DNA of 64,000 bases from Streptacidiphilus sp. ASG 303 (GTDB taxonomy: Bacteria > Actinomycetota > Actinomycetes > Streptomycetales > Streptomycetaceae): NCBI RefSeq assembly GCF_020991365.1, contig NZ_JAJLRA010000002.1, positions 62,001 to 126,000 on the forward strand. The letters run 5' to 3'. A program made the translations under genes and the position numbers. Below are positions 8,308-16,382 of this stretch, one piece after another; position 1 is the first letter of the stretch, and every line of letters begins with the position of its first letter. Below the pieces are notes generated by a model. It did no database searches, was not told the origin of the DNA, and saw only the letters and a list, made by a program, of their open reading frames with translations.

Positions 8308-9333
8308 TCAGGCCGCGGCCGGACGCTCCAGCGGGGCGGTGCTGCCCCGGCGGACCAGCTCCGGCGGCGCCGCCTGGAGGTCCCGGACCTCCTCGCCCGC
8401 GACCAGGTCGCACAGCTGCCGGGCGGCGTGCGCGCCGTAGGCGGCGATGTCGCGGCGCAGCGCGGTGAGTCCGGGCCGGACCGCCCCGCACAGGGGCGAG
8501 TCGTCCCAGGCCAGCAGGGAGACGTCGGCCGGCACCCGGAAGCCGTGCTGCTGGGCGGCGCTGAGGCCGGAGACCGCCATCAGGTCGTTGTCGTACAGGA
8601 CCGCGGTGTGGCGGTCGGGCCCCTCCAGCAGGGCGAGGGTGGCGGCGGCCCCGCCCTCGCCGGTGTAGTCGGCCTCGACCGTGGTGGCGCGCAGGCCCAG
8701 CTCGGCGGTGACGGCGTCGAAGGCGGCGCTGCGCTGGCGGGTGTGGAGCAGGTCGGCGGGTCCGCTGACCCGGGCGACCGAGCGGTGCCCCAGGCCCGCC
8801 AGGTGCTCGACGGCCAGCCGGACGCCGTCCGCCTCGTCGTTCCACACCGCGGGCAGGCTGCCGGAGGCCACCGGCGAGCCGATCACCACGGCGGGCAGCT
8901 GCAGCTCCTCCAGCGCGGCGATCCGGGGGTCTCCGACGTGGACGTCGACGAGGAAGACCCCGTCGACGCGGCGGCTGGCCCACCAGTCGCGGTGCACGGC
9001 GACCTGGGCGCGGACGTCCTCGGCGAGGGTGAACAGCAGGGCCACGCCGTCGCGGGACAGCTCGGCCTGGATGCCGGAGATCAGCTGCATGAAGAACGGT
9101 TCGACGCCGAGCGCGGGCGCGGGCCGGTCGATGACGAGGCCGAAGGCGCCGGCCCGGCCGTCGGACAGGGCGCGGGCGGCGCTGTTGGGCTGCCAGCCCA
9201 GCTCCTCGGCGATGGCCAGGACGCGGCGGCGGGTCGCCTCCGACACGCCGGGCTTGCCGTTGAGGGCGAACGAGACGGCGCCCTTGGTCAGCCCGGCCCG
9301 CCGCGCGATGTCCGCCATCGTCGGACGCTTCAA
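8308..9333 (-). CDS. LacI family transcriptional regulator (paralogue 1)
   Basis: A 341-residue regulator with an N-terminal HTH (TMADIARRAGLTKGAVSFAL, hinge ELGWQPNSAARALSDG) and a periplasmic-binding-like sugar sensor. The start is TTG at 9333: the homologous gene at 16383 begins with the same KRPTMADIARRAG sequence, and GGAGGG lies about 11 nt upstream. The open frame extends 30 codons further but with no family similarity. It is highly similar to the second LacI along its whole length, so the two are paralogues bracketing the ABC importer. It lies downstream of, and in the same direction as, the importer operon but behind a strong hairpin, so it probably has its own promoter. Confidence 0.92.
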   Translation of the reverse strand: MKRPTMADIARRAGLTKGAVSFALNGKPGVSEATRRRVLAIAEELGWQPNSAARALSDGRAGAFGLVIDRPAPALGVEPFFMQLISGIQAELSRDGVALLFTLAEDVRAQVAVHRDWWASRRVDGVFLVDVHVGDPRIAALEELQLPAVVIGSPVASGSLPAVWNDEADGVRLAVEHLAGLGHRSVARVSGPADLLHTRQRSAAFDAVTAELGLRATTVEADYTGEGGAAATLALLEGPDRHTAVLYDNDLMAVSGLSAAQQHGFRVPADVSLLAWDDSPLCGAVRPGLTALRRDIAAYGAHAARQLCDLVAGEEVRDLQAAPPELVRRGSTAPLERPAAA

Positions 9334-9785
9334 CCCCGCACCCCCTCCGGCCCGCCGTGCGCACCGCGGCCCGGTCGGGCGGGGCCGGTCCCGACGGTGC
9401 GGGGACCAGTCTACGCGCGGCACGCCCGCCCGGAGCCCGCCCGGAACGGCCCGGAACCGCCCGGCGCGGGGCGGCGGGGACCGGCCGGGGAGGCGACGGG
9501 GCGGGGCCGGTCGGGGAGGGGGCGGGGCCGGTCGGGGAGGGGGCGGGGCCGGTCGGGGAGGGGGCGGGGGGTCGGTCGGGGAGGGGGCGGGGGGGTCGGT
9601 CGGGGAGGGCGCGGGGGGTCGGTCGGGGAGGGCGCGGGACGGACGGGTGTGCGGCGGAGGAGCGCGCGGCGCAGGGGGCGGCCGCCGGGCGTGCGGGCCG
9701 GGCGCAGGACGGCCCGCACGCCGGGGGCGCCCCGGGGGGGGCGCCGGGGGCGGGCGGTGCGCGGTGGACGCACCGCCCGGGGTCA
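9334..9785. other. GC-rich intergenic region upstream of lacI paralogue 1
   Basis: About 450 bp without a supported gene. It holds the G-rich tandem repeat described separately and a second G/C-rich half near 9640-9780. No promoter boxes for the leftward LacI gene were clear. Open frames through it have low-complexity Arg/Gly/Pro translations and no ribosome-binding context. Confidence 0.6.
9499..9638. repeat. G-rich 21-23 bp tandem repeat (about six units)
   Basis: Head-to-tail units built on gcggggccggtcggggaggg. The first three are 21-bp copies and the next three are 23-bp variants with gcggggggtcggtcggggag. The plus strand carries many runs of four or more G and so has quadruplex potential; on the minus strand, read by the leftward genes, the same tract is C-rich. 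It sits between the importer operon terminator and the LacI gene. Confidence 0.85.
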
Positions 9786-9815
9786 GGGGCCCCGGGACGC
9801 CGGTCCCGGGGCCCC
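9786..9815 (-). terminator. Terminator hairpin of the ABC importer operon
   Basis: A perfect 13-bp stem (9786-9798 with 9803-9815) closed by the 4-nt loop gccg, starting 5 bp after the stop of the last importer gene. There is no T-run, which is usual for actinobacterial terminators. It separates the importer operon from the LacI gene downstream on the same strand. Confidence 0.8.
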
Positions 9816-9819
9816 GGCC

Positions 9820-10881
9820 TCAGGGCGCCGCCCGGTGCGGCGGCACGGCTGCGGCCGGTCCCGCCGCGGGCAGCGCACCGGCCGCGGCGGCGGGGTCCGC
9901 GTACAGCCAGCACAGGGCGCGGTGGCCCGTCCCGCCGTCGCCGTCGGGGGGCGGCGCGACCTGCACCTCGGGCGGCCGCCGGGCGCAGCTGTCCATGGCG
10001 AACGGGCAGCGGGGCCGGAAGCGGCACCCCTCCCCCACCACGACCTCGCGCCGCTCGGCGTCCCGCCGGGCGCGGGACTCCAGCCGTACCCGCCGCGCCT
10101 CGCGGACCTCCTCGCGGCTCGCGCCGGTCCGGGGCGCGGCGGCGGCGAGCAGCCGGGTGTAGGGGTGGCGCGGGTCCAGGATGACCTCGTCGCTGGGACC
10201 GCGCTCGACGACCTCCCCGCGGTACATCACCATGATCTCGGAGGAGAAGTGCCGGGCCGTGGCCAGGTCGTGGGTGACGTAGAGCAGGGCGAGGTCGCGT
10301 TCGCGTTTGAGGCGGTCCAGCAGGTTGAGGATCTCCAGGCGGATGGAGACGTCCAGCATGGAGACGGGCTCGTCGGCGAGGAGGACGGCGGGCTCGGGCG
10401 CCAGGGCGCGGGCGATGGCGACGCGCTGGCGCTGGCCGCCGGAGAGCTCGTGCGGCCGCTTGCGGGCCACGTCGGCGGCCGGGGTGAGGTTGACCTGGCG
10501 CAGCAGCGCGGCGACGGCCTCGTCGGCCTCCGCGCCGCGGCGGGCGCGGCCGGTGGCGAGCAGCGGGCGGCGCAGGTGGTGGTCGACGGTGTGGGAGGGG
10601 TTGAGCGAGGCGAAGGGGTCCTGGAAGACCATCTGCACGGCCCGCCGGTACTCCCGGCCGCGCACGCCCTCCCGCCCGTCGAGCAGGATGCTCCCCTCGG
10701 CGGGCCGCACCAGGCGCGACAGCGCCTTGAGGACGCTGGACTTGCCGCTGCCGCTCTCCCCGACCAGGGCCAGGGTGCGGCCGGCGCGCAGGGAGAAGGA
10801 GAGCCGTTCGACGGCGCGGAAGGGCCTTCCGTGGGCCTGCGGGTAGGCGACGGTGAGGTCGCGGACGTCGAGTGCGGTCAC
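9820..10881 (-). CDS. ABC importer ATPase, DppF/OppF type
   Basis: A 353-residue ATP-binding subunit. Walker A is GESGSGKS, the Q-loop lies in MVFQDPFASLNP, the signature is LSGGQRQR, Walker B is LLADEPVS and the switch His is in YVTHDLA. The C-terminal oligopeptide-transporter extension has the four-Cys region around CRFRPRCPFAMDSC that often binds Fe-S in this family. Last gene of a five-gene leftward operon; its GTG overlaps the previous stop by 4 bp. Such subunits are annotated as dipeptide transporters by default, but context here suggests an oligosaccharide. Confidence 0.93.
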   Translation of the reverse strand: MTALDVRDLTVAYPQAHGRPFRAVERLSFSLRAGRTLALVGESGSGKSSVLKALSRLVRPAEGSILLDGREGVRGREYRRAVQMVFQDPFASLNPSHTVDHHLRRPLLATGRARRGAEADEAVAALLRQVNLTPAADVARKRPHELSGGQRQRVAIARALAPEPAVLLADEPVSMLDVSIRLEILNLLDRLKRERDLALLYVTHDLATARHFSSEIMVMYRGEVVERGPSDEVILDPRHPYTRLLAAAAPRTGASREEVREARRVRLESRARRDAERREVVVGEGCRFRPRCPFAMDSCARRPPEVQVAPPPDGDGGTGHRALCWLYADPAAAAGALPAAGPAAAVPPHRAAP

Positions 10882-12098
10882 GGCTGCCGCCCTTCGGTGG
10901 TCGGGCCGCCGCCGGGGGCGGCGGGGGCGGGCTCGGGCGTCCCGGCCGGTACGGGGGTGCCGGACGGCGCCGGGACGTCGGACGGCGCGGGGACGTCGGA
11001 CGGCGCGGGTGCGCCGGGCCGGGCGGGCGCCCCGGCCGGCGGCCGGTGGGCGGGGTCGTGGAGGTGGCAGGCGGCGGACCAGGGCCCGGCCGCGCGGCCG
11101 AGGTCCAGCAGGCGCGGCGCGGTGGTGCGGCAGGGCTCGAAGGCGTGCTCGCAGCGGTCGGCGAAGGCGCAGCCCGCGAGGTCGCCGCGCAGGTCGGGCG
11201 GCGAGCCGGGGATGCCCCGCAGTTCGCGCCGCTCGCCGGCCAGGTCGGGGAAGGAGCGCAGCAGGCCCTGGGTGTAGGGATGGGCGGCGCCGCCGGCGAG
11301 CTGCTCGGCGGGCGCGTACTCGACGACCTCGCCCGCGTACATGACGGCCAGCCGGTCGCTGATCTCCAGCAGCAGGCCGAGGTCGTGGGTGATGAAGACG
11401 ACGCTGAAGCCGAGTTCGGCCCGGAGCCGCTCGACCTCGTCGAGGATCTCCCGCTGCACCACCACGTCGAGCGCGGTGGTGGGCTCGTCCATGATGACGA
11501 CGTCGGGCTCCAGGGCGAGGGCCATGGCGATGACGACGCGCTGGCGCATGCCGCCGGAGAGCTCGTGGGGGTGGCTGCGGACCCGGTCGGCGTCGATGCC
11601 GACCATCTCCAGCAGCTCGCGGGCGCGCCGGTCGCGCTCCTCGGGGCCCATGTCGGGGCGGTGGGCCCGGAAGACGTCGGCGAACTGGCGGCCGACGGTG
11701 GTGACGGGGTTGAGGGCGTTCATGGCGCTCTGGAAGACCAGGGAGAGCCGGCTCCAGCGGAAGGTCCGCAGCCCCTCCTCGTCCAGGGCGAGCAGGTCGA
11801 GCTCCTCCCCCTCGCGGGTGCGGAAGGAGAGGCTGCCGCCGGTCATCCGGGCGGGTGCCTTGAGCATGCGGGTGACGGCGTAGGCGAGGGTGGACTTGCC
11901 GCAGCCGCTCTCGCCGGCGATGCCGAGGACCTCGCCGCGGCGCAGTTCGAAGGAGACGCCGCGGACGGCGCGGGTGGGGCGCTCGCCGTCGTACTCGACG
12001 CGGACGTCGCGGGCGCGCAGGACGACGTCGCGGCCGTCCGGGCCGTCCGGACCGGCGGGGCTGCCGGGTCCGGCGGGGGCGGTGGCGGGGGCGTTCAC
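10878..12098 (-). CDS. ABC importer ATPase, DppD/OppD type
   Basis: A 406-residue ATP-binding subunit: Walker A GESGCGKS, Q-loop LVFQSAMNALNP, signature LSGGMRQR, Walker B VIMDEPTT and ITHDLG. The oligopeptide C-terminal motif with Cys residues (GCAFADRCEHAFEPC) follows. The last 60 residues are a Pro/Ala/Ser tail with repeated APSDVP units. The GTG start at 12098 overlaps the permease stop by 4 bp; longer open frames upstream only read through the permease gene out of phase. It pairs with the DppF-like subunit as a heterodimer. Confidence 0.93.
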   Translation of the reverse strand: MNAPATAPAGPGSPAGPDGPDGRDVVLRARDVRVEYDGERPTRAVRGVSFELRRGEVLGIAGESGCGKSTLAYAVTRMLKAPARMTGGSLSFRTREGEELDLLALDEEGLRTFRWSRLSLVFQSAMNALNPVTTVGRQFADVFRAHRPDMGPEERDRRARELLEMVGIDADRVRSHPHELSGGMRQRVVIAMALALEPDVVIMDEPTTALDVVVQREILDEVERLRAELGFSVVFITHDLGLLLEISDRLAVMYAGEVVEYAPAEQLAGGAAHPYTQGLLRSFPDLAGERRELRGIPGSPPDLRGDLAGCAFADRCEHAFEPCRTTAPRLLDLGRAAGPWSAACHLHDPAHRPPAGAPARPGAPAPSDVPAPSDVPAPSGTPVPAGTPEPAPAAPGGGPTTEGRQP

Positions 12099-13126
12099 CG
12101 GTCGGCCTCCTGTCGCCGGGCTGCCTGCTGCTGGGGTGCGGTCCGCCGGGGGGCGGTCCGCTGCCGTCCGGCGCGGCCGCGCCGGGCCGGGCGGTACACG
12201 CGGAGCCGGGGGTCGAGGACCTCGTCGAGGCCGAAGCTGACCAGCGACATGGCGGCGCCGAAGACGGCGATGCACAGGCCCGGCGGGACGAACCACCACC
12301 ACGCGCCGCCGGAGAGCGCGTCCGCGTTCTGGGCGAAGTAGAGCATGTTGCCCCAGGTCAGGTCGGAGGGGTTCTGCAGGCCGAGGAAGGCGAGGCCGGC
12401 CTGGGTGAGGATGGCGAAGATGACGGCGAAGATGAACTGGGAGACGATGATCGCCGCCTCGTTCGGCAGGATCTCCACCAGCACGATCCGCCACCGCCGC
12501 TCGCCGTAGAGGCGGGCGGCGAGGACGTAGTCGCGGGTGCGCAGCGAGAGGGTCTGGGCGCGCAGCACGCGGGCCGAGGCGGCCCAGCTGGTGAAGGCGA
12601 TGACGCCGATGGTGGCGAGCAGGCTGCCGCCCTTGGTGTACGAGGAGATGACGATCACCAGGGGCAGGCCGGGGATCACCAGGAAGACGTTGCTGAGCAG
12701 GGAGAGCGCCTCGTCGGACCAGCCGCCGAGGAAGCCGCCGCCGATGCCGATGACGACCGAGATCGCGGTGGCGGCGAGCGCGGCGGCGAAGCCGATCAGC
12801 AGCGAGGTGCGGGTCGAGACCATGAGCTGGTCGAAGACGTCCTGGCCGGTCTGGGTGGTGCCCAGCCAGTGGGCGCCGGAGGGGGGCTGGGAGAGGTCGG
12901 TGCCGAAGCCCTGCGGGTCGGTGGCGAGGAGCGGGCCGACGGCGGCGGTCAGCAGGAAGAGGGCGATCAGCGCGAGGCCGGCGGAGAGCCGCCGGGAGCG
13001 GCGGACGGTGCGCCAGGCGGCGGCGAGGCGGGCGCCGGGGCCGCCGCCGGAGGGGCCGGCCGGGAGCGCCGCGGCGGGGACGGGGGCGTGGGTGGCGTCG
13101 GCGGAGGTGATGTCGGCGGTGGTCAT
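12095..13126 (-). CDS. ABC importer permease, DppC type
   Basis: A 343-residue permease. A cytosolic N-terminus of about 45 residues and the OppC-type first TM precede the HWLGTTQTGQDVFDQL motif typical of DppC. Five more TM segments follow with the EAA loop around ARLYGERRWRIVLVEILPN. The C-terminus is Arg/Gln-rich. ATG at 13126 overlaps the DppB stop (ATGA). Forms the membrane channel with the DppB-like subunit. Confidence 0.93.
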   Translation of the reverse strand: MTTADITSADATHAPVPAAALPAGPSGGGPGARLAAAWRTVRRSRRLSAGLALIALFLLTAAVGPLLATDPQGFGTDLSQPPSGAHWLGTTQTGQDVFDQLMVSTRTSLLIGFAAALAATAISVVIGIGGGFLGGWSDEALSLLSNVFLVIPGLPLVIVISSYTKGGSLLATIGVIAFTSWAASARVLRAQTLSLRTRDYVLAARLYGERRWRIVLVEILPNEAAIIVSQFIFAVIFAILTQAGLAFLGLQNPSDLTWGNMLYFAQNADALSGGAWWWFVPPGLCIAVFGAAMSLVSFGLDEVLDPRLRVYRPARRGRAGRQRTAPRRTAPQQQAARRQEADR

Positions 13127-14106
13127 CGGGCGAGCCTTGTCCGCGGGTCGACGAAGCCGTACAGGACGTCCACCAGGAAGTTGGCGGACAGCACGGTGAA
13201 GGTGATGGCGAGGAAGATCGCCTGCATCAGGGGGTAGTCGCTGTTGGTGACGGCCTGGAGGAGCTGGTAGCCGATGCCCTGGTAGGAGAAGACCATCTCC
13301 ATGACCAGGGAGCCGCTGATGACGAAGCCGAGCGAGATGGCGAAGCCGGCGACCGAGGGCAGCACGGCGTTGCGGGCGGCGTAGCCGAGCATGACGGTGC
13401 GGGGGCGCAGGCCCTTGGCCTCGGCGGCGGAGACGTAGTCCTCGGAGAGGGTGGAGACCATCATGTTGCGCATGCCGAGCATCCAGCCGCCCACCGAGCT
13501 GACGACGATGGTGAGGGCGGGCAGGATCGCGTGGCGCAGCGCGGAGGAGGCGAACTCCCCGGACCAGCCGATGTCGAGGCCGGGGTCGTAGCTGAACTGG
13601 TCGGGGAAGACCGGCCAGACCTGGGTGAAGAGGTAGATCAGCAGCAGCGCCACCCAGAAGTAGGGCACCGCCGCGAGGAAGGTGGTGGCCGGGACGAGGG
13701 AGTCCAGCCAGGTGCCCCGCCTCCAGCCGGCGAGGGTGCCGAGGGTGAGGCCGATGAGGACGCTGATGACGGTGGCGGTGCCGACGAGGACCACGGTCCA
13801 CAGCACGGAGGAGCGCAGGATGTCGGCGACGGGGGTGGGGAAGTAGGTGACGGAGAGTCCGAACCTGAGCCGGGCGATGGAGGCGAGGTAGTCGCCGTAC
13901 TGGCTGAGGATGCTGCCGTGGCCGAGGCCCAGCATCTTCTCCAGCGCCTCCTTCTCCCCCGGCGGCACCGGTCCGAGCTGGGACTGGCGGGCCATGATGA
14001 GCTGGACCGGGTCGCCCGGGATGAGGCGGGGGAGGGCGAAGTTGAGGGTGACCGCCATCCAGGCGGCGATCAGGTAGAACCCGAGTTTTCTGAGGATGTA
14101 CCGCAT
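13123..14106 (-). CDS. ABC importer permease, DppB type
   Basis: A 327-residue permease with the family start (YILRKLGFYLIAAWMAVTLN), followed by the FALPRLIPGDPV motif, six predicted TM helices and the EAA loop region AAEAKGLRPRTVMLGYAARN. An AAGGAG site lies 10-11 nt before the ATG. It follows the solute-binding lipoprotein gene after an 82-bp gap containing a strong stem-loop, an arrangement that usually lowers permease expression relative to the binding protein. Confidence 0.93.
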   Translation of the reverse strand: MRYILRKLGFYLIAAWMAVTLNFALPRLIPGDPVQLIMARQSQLGPVPPGEKEALEKMLGLGHGSILSQYGDYLASIARLRFGLSVTYFPTPVADILRSSVLWTVVLVGTATVISVLIGLTLGTLAGWRRGTWLDSLVPATTFLAAVPYFWVALLLIYLFTQVWPVFPDQFSYDPGLDIGWSGEFASSALRHAILPALTIVVSSVGGWMLGMRNMMVSTLSEDYVSAAEAKGLRPRTVMLGYAARNAVLPSVAGFAISLGFVISGSLVMEMVFSYQGIGYQLLQAVTNSDYPLMQAIFLAITFTVLSANFLVDVLYGFVDPRTRLAR

Positions 14107-14141
14107 GGCACGGGGCTCCTTGCCGTGGTCGGCGGCCGGGG

Positions 14142-14178
14142 GCCGCCGGGCGGGGTGGGTGGGCCCCCGCCCGGCGGC
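14142..14178 (-). promoter_or_regulatory. Intercistronic stem-loop between binding protein and permease
   Basis: A perfect 14-bp stem (14142-14155 with 14165-14178) and 9-nt loop, between the lipoprotein stop at 14189 and the permease start. In ABC importer operons such structures protect the upstream mRNA and attenuate read-through, giving excess binding protein. That role is inferred here. Confidence 0.7.
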
Positions 14179-14188
14179 GCCGGGGCGG

Positions 14189-15880
14189 CTACTTCTTGCT
14201 CGCGTTCCCGGCCACGGGGGAGATCCGGGCGGCGACCCAGCCGCTGTCGGGGGCCAGCCAGATCGCGGCGCCCGCGTAGGGGTCGTCCTTGGTCGGGTAG
14301 CCGGTGACGTCGTTGCCGTCGAACTCCTGCTCGTTCTGGGAGTTGAAGAGCGGGATGAGCGGCATGTCCTTCACGAACGCCTGCTGGATCTCGTAGAAGT
14401 ACGGCTTCTGCTTCTCCAGGTCGGGGGTGGCGGCGATGGCGTCGAGCGCCTTGTCGACCGCGGGGTTGGAGTAGCCGCCGTAGTTGCCGACCGTGCTGTT
14501 CTGCCCGTCCCTGGGCGCGATCCGGCTGTCGAGGAGCTGGTCGTAGTAGGCGTAGGGGACGGGCGTGTAGCCGTAGTTGCTGAGCAGCATCTGGAACTTG
14601 CCCGCCGACTGGTTGGCGCCCCACTGCGCGTACGCCTCGGCGCGGACCTCCAGGTCGATGCCGACCTTGGCCAGCTGCTGCTTGGCCATCTGGGCGACGC
14701 TGATGTAGTCGGTCCAGCCGGCGACGGTCTCCAGGGTGATGGTGAGCTTCTTCCCGTCCTTCGCGTAGAAGCCGTCGCCGCCCTTGGTGTAGCCGGCGGC
14801 CTTGAGGTAGCCCTCGGCCTTGTCGGGGGTGTCGAACGCCGCGTCCTTGAGGGAGGGGTCGAGGACTGACTCGAAGTTCGGCGTGAGCAGGGCCATCGGG
14901 TTGGTGGGGCCGGCCTGCCCGTTGTAGACGGTCTTCGACATGAAGTCGCGGTCGAGGGCGGCGCTGACCGCCTTGCGGACGTTGACGTCGGCGGTGGGGC
15001 CGGACCTGACGTTGGGGACGAAGTAGGTGACGGCCAGCGGGATGTTGACCAGGTCGAACCTGGGGTTCTTCGCCAGGTAGTTCTTCTCGATGTCCGGGAT
15101 GAAGCTGCCGGCCCAGTCGATCTTCCCGGAGGTGACCGCGGCGTTGGAGCCGTTGTTGCCGGAGAAGGAGAGGTAGCGCAGGGTCTTGATCTTCGGCAGG
15201 CCCTTGACGTAGTAGTCGGTGCGGGCCTGGAGGTCCATCGACATGCCGGCGACCTTCTTGACCTTCCAGGCGCCGGTGCCGACGGGGTTCTTGTTGAGGA
15301 CGGTCTTCTTCTGGTCGTCGGGGATGGACGCCCAGACGTGCTCGGGCAGCTGGTCCTGCTTGCCCAGGATGAAGAACTCCTTGGTGTAGGCCGACTCGGA
15401 GAACGTCAGCACCACCGTGTCGTCGCCCTTGGCGGCGACGGAGGCGAGCGGCAGGGCGAAGCTGTTGAAGTCCTTGTTCTTCAGCGCCAGGCCGAAGGTG
15501 AAGGCGACGTCCTTGGCGGCGAACGGCTTGCCGTCGTTCCAGGTCGCGTCGGTGCGGAGCTTGACCGTGAGCGTCCTCCCGCCGTCCGACCAGGCGTAGG
15601 ACTTCCCGAGCCACGGCTGGACGTCGCCGGCCTTGGCCTGGTTGAAGAGGAAGAGCGGCTCGTAGATCATGCCGTGGGTCGCCTGGAGGGCGTTCGGCGA
15701 GAACGGGTTGAAGTTCTCGGTGAAGTTGCCGGTGGACCCGGTGGTGACCGTGAGCACGCCGGTCGCGGCCGGGCTGTCCTTCCCGGAGGAGCCGCTGCTG
15801 CAGGCGGCGGTGGAGACGGCGAGGGACAGCACGGCGCCGGCGGCGAGGAGGCGCCGGGCGGCCGGTCTCATGACGTTCAT
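14189..15880 (-). CDS. Solute-binding lipoprotein, SBP family 5
   Basis: A 563-residue extracellular binding protein. The start at 15880 is chosen because GGGGAA lies just upstream and it opens directly into a lipoprotein signal peptide: basic MNVMRPAARR, hydrophobic core and lipobox STAAC with lipid-modified Cys27. Family-5 features follow (GMIYEPLF, LTVKLRTDATWNDGKPF, DVAFTF). It is first in the importer operon. Family 5 is usually labelled peptide/nickel-binding, but some members bind oligosaccharides. The flanking LacI regulators, GH5 enzyme and acetyl esterase make a beta-linked oligosaccharide a reasonable ligand here. Confidence 0.93.
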   Translation of the reverse strand: MNVMRPAARRLLAAGAVLSLAVSTAACSSGSSGKDSPAATGVLTVTTGSTGNFTENFNPFSPNALQATHGMIYEPLFLFNQAKAGDVQPWLGKSYAWSDGGRTLTVKLRTDATWNDGKPFAAKDVAFTFGLALKNKDFNSFALPLASVAAKGDDTVVLTFSESAYTKEFFILGKQDQLPEHVWASIPDDQKKTVLNKNPVGTGAWKVKKVAGMSMDLQARTDYYVKGLPKIKTLRYLSFSGNNGSNAAVTSGKIDWAGSFIPDIEKNYLAKNPRFDLVNIPLAVTYFVPNVRSGPTADVNVRKAVSAALDRDFMSKTVYNGQAGPTNPMALLTPNFESVLDPSLKDAAFDTPDKAEGYLKAAGYTKGGDGFYAKDGKKLTITLETVAGWTDYISVAQMAKQQLAKVGIDLEVRAEAYAQWGANQSAGKFQMLLSNYGYTPVPYAYYDQLLDSRIAPRDGQNSTVGNYGGYSNPAVDKALDAIAATPDLEKQKPYFYEIQQAFVKDMPLIPLFNSQNEQEFDGNDVTGYPTKDDPYAGAAIWLAPDSGWVAARISPVAGNASKK

Positions 15881-15984
15881 CGGTTCCCCTTGGATCGGTG
15901 GGCGGGCGGGACGGCCGTCGGGGCGGGGTGCGGGCGGTGCCGGCCAGGGCGCCGGGACCGCCAGTCCGGACGCCGCGGCGAGGT

Positions 15985-15996
15985 GACAACGTTGTC
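15985..15996. promoter_or_regulatory. LacI-type operator GACAACGTTGTC
   Basis: A perfect 12-bp palindrome with the CG centre typical of LacI-family operators. It lies about 105 bp upstream of the lipoprotein start, in the divergent region between the importer operon and LacI paralogue 2. Relative to the promoter at 16214-16242 it falls in the transcribed leader, where a bound repressor could act as a roadblock, or it may mark a second promoter nearer the gene. Confidence 0.6.
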
Positions 15997-16213
15997 CGGC
16001 ACCCGTGGGGGCCTGGGTCGGGCGGGGGTGGTGCTGCGCGTCGGCACGAAGGGGTGGCACGGGTGGTCGCGCGGGTGGTGCGCGGCCGGCCGGCGGGGTC
16101 CGCACACCACCGGCCCGGAGCAGGCGACGGTCTCCCGGCCGCGCATCGGCACGTCCGGGGACACGGCACCGCAGCGGGGCCCTGCGGGTCCGCGGCGGTG
16201 CGTCGTGGCCGAA

Positions 16214-16242
16214 AAATTAGAGCGCGTGTAACGCGGTGTCAA
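16214..16242 (-). promoter_or_regulatory. Sigma70-type promoter of the ABC importer operon
   Basis: Read on the minus strand: TTGACA (16242-16237), a 17-bp spacer and TAATTT (16219-16214). This is a near-consensus housekeeping promoter and one of the few AT-rich spots in the region. It points toward the binding-protein gene, with a predicted leader of roughly 325 nt. Confidence 0.75.
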
Positions 16243-16309
16243 TGGCGCGGGAACAATTCCTCGCCACCCGCCGGGTCCGTCACTACACTGCCGCGCATCC
16301 GCACCGCTG

Positions 16310-16317
16310 AACCGGTT
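16310..16317. promoter_or_regulatory. AACCGGTT operator half of LacI paralogue 2 (autoregulation)
   Basis: AACCGGTT core flanked by TG and TTG, about 65 bp upstream of the LacI paralogue 2 start. The same core is found in the longer palindrome at 17497-17510 and in the promoter spacer near 17548-17555. A possible -10, TACACT, is at 16284-16289, which would place this site just downstream of the transcription start, as expected for autorepression. Confidence 0.5.
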
Positions 16318-16382
16318 TTGCCCTCCCGCCGGAATTCCCGCACCGCAGCGCGTGCGGCACCCCGCGCCCTCCTGGAGCCCAC

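Noticed and set aside
9820-15880. Firm annotation of the importer as dipeptide or nickel transporter
   Set aside because: The family label alone does not set the substrate, and the flanking LacI, GH5 and CE7 genes point to sugars.
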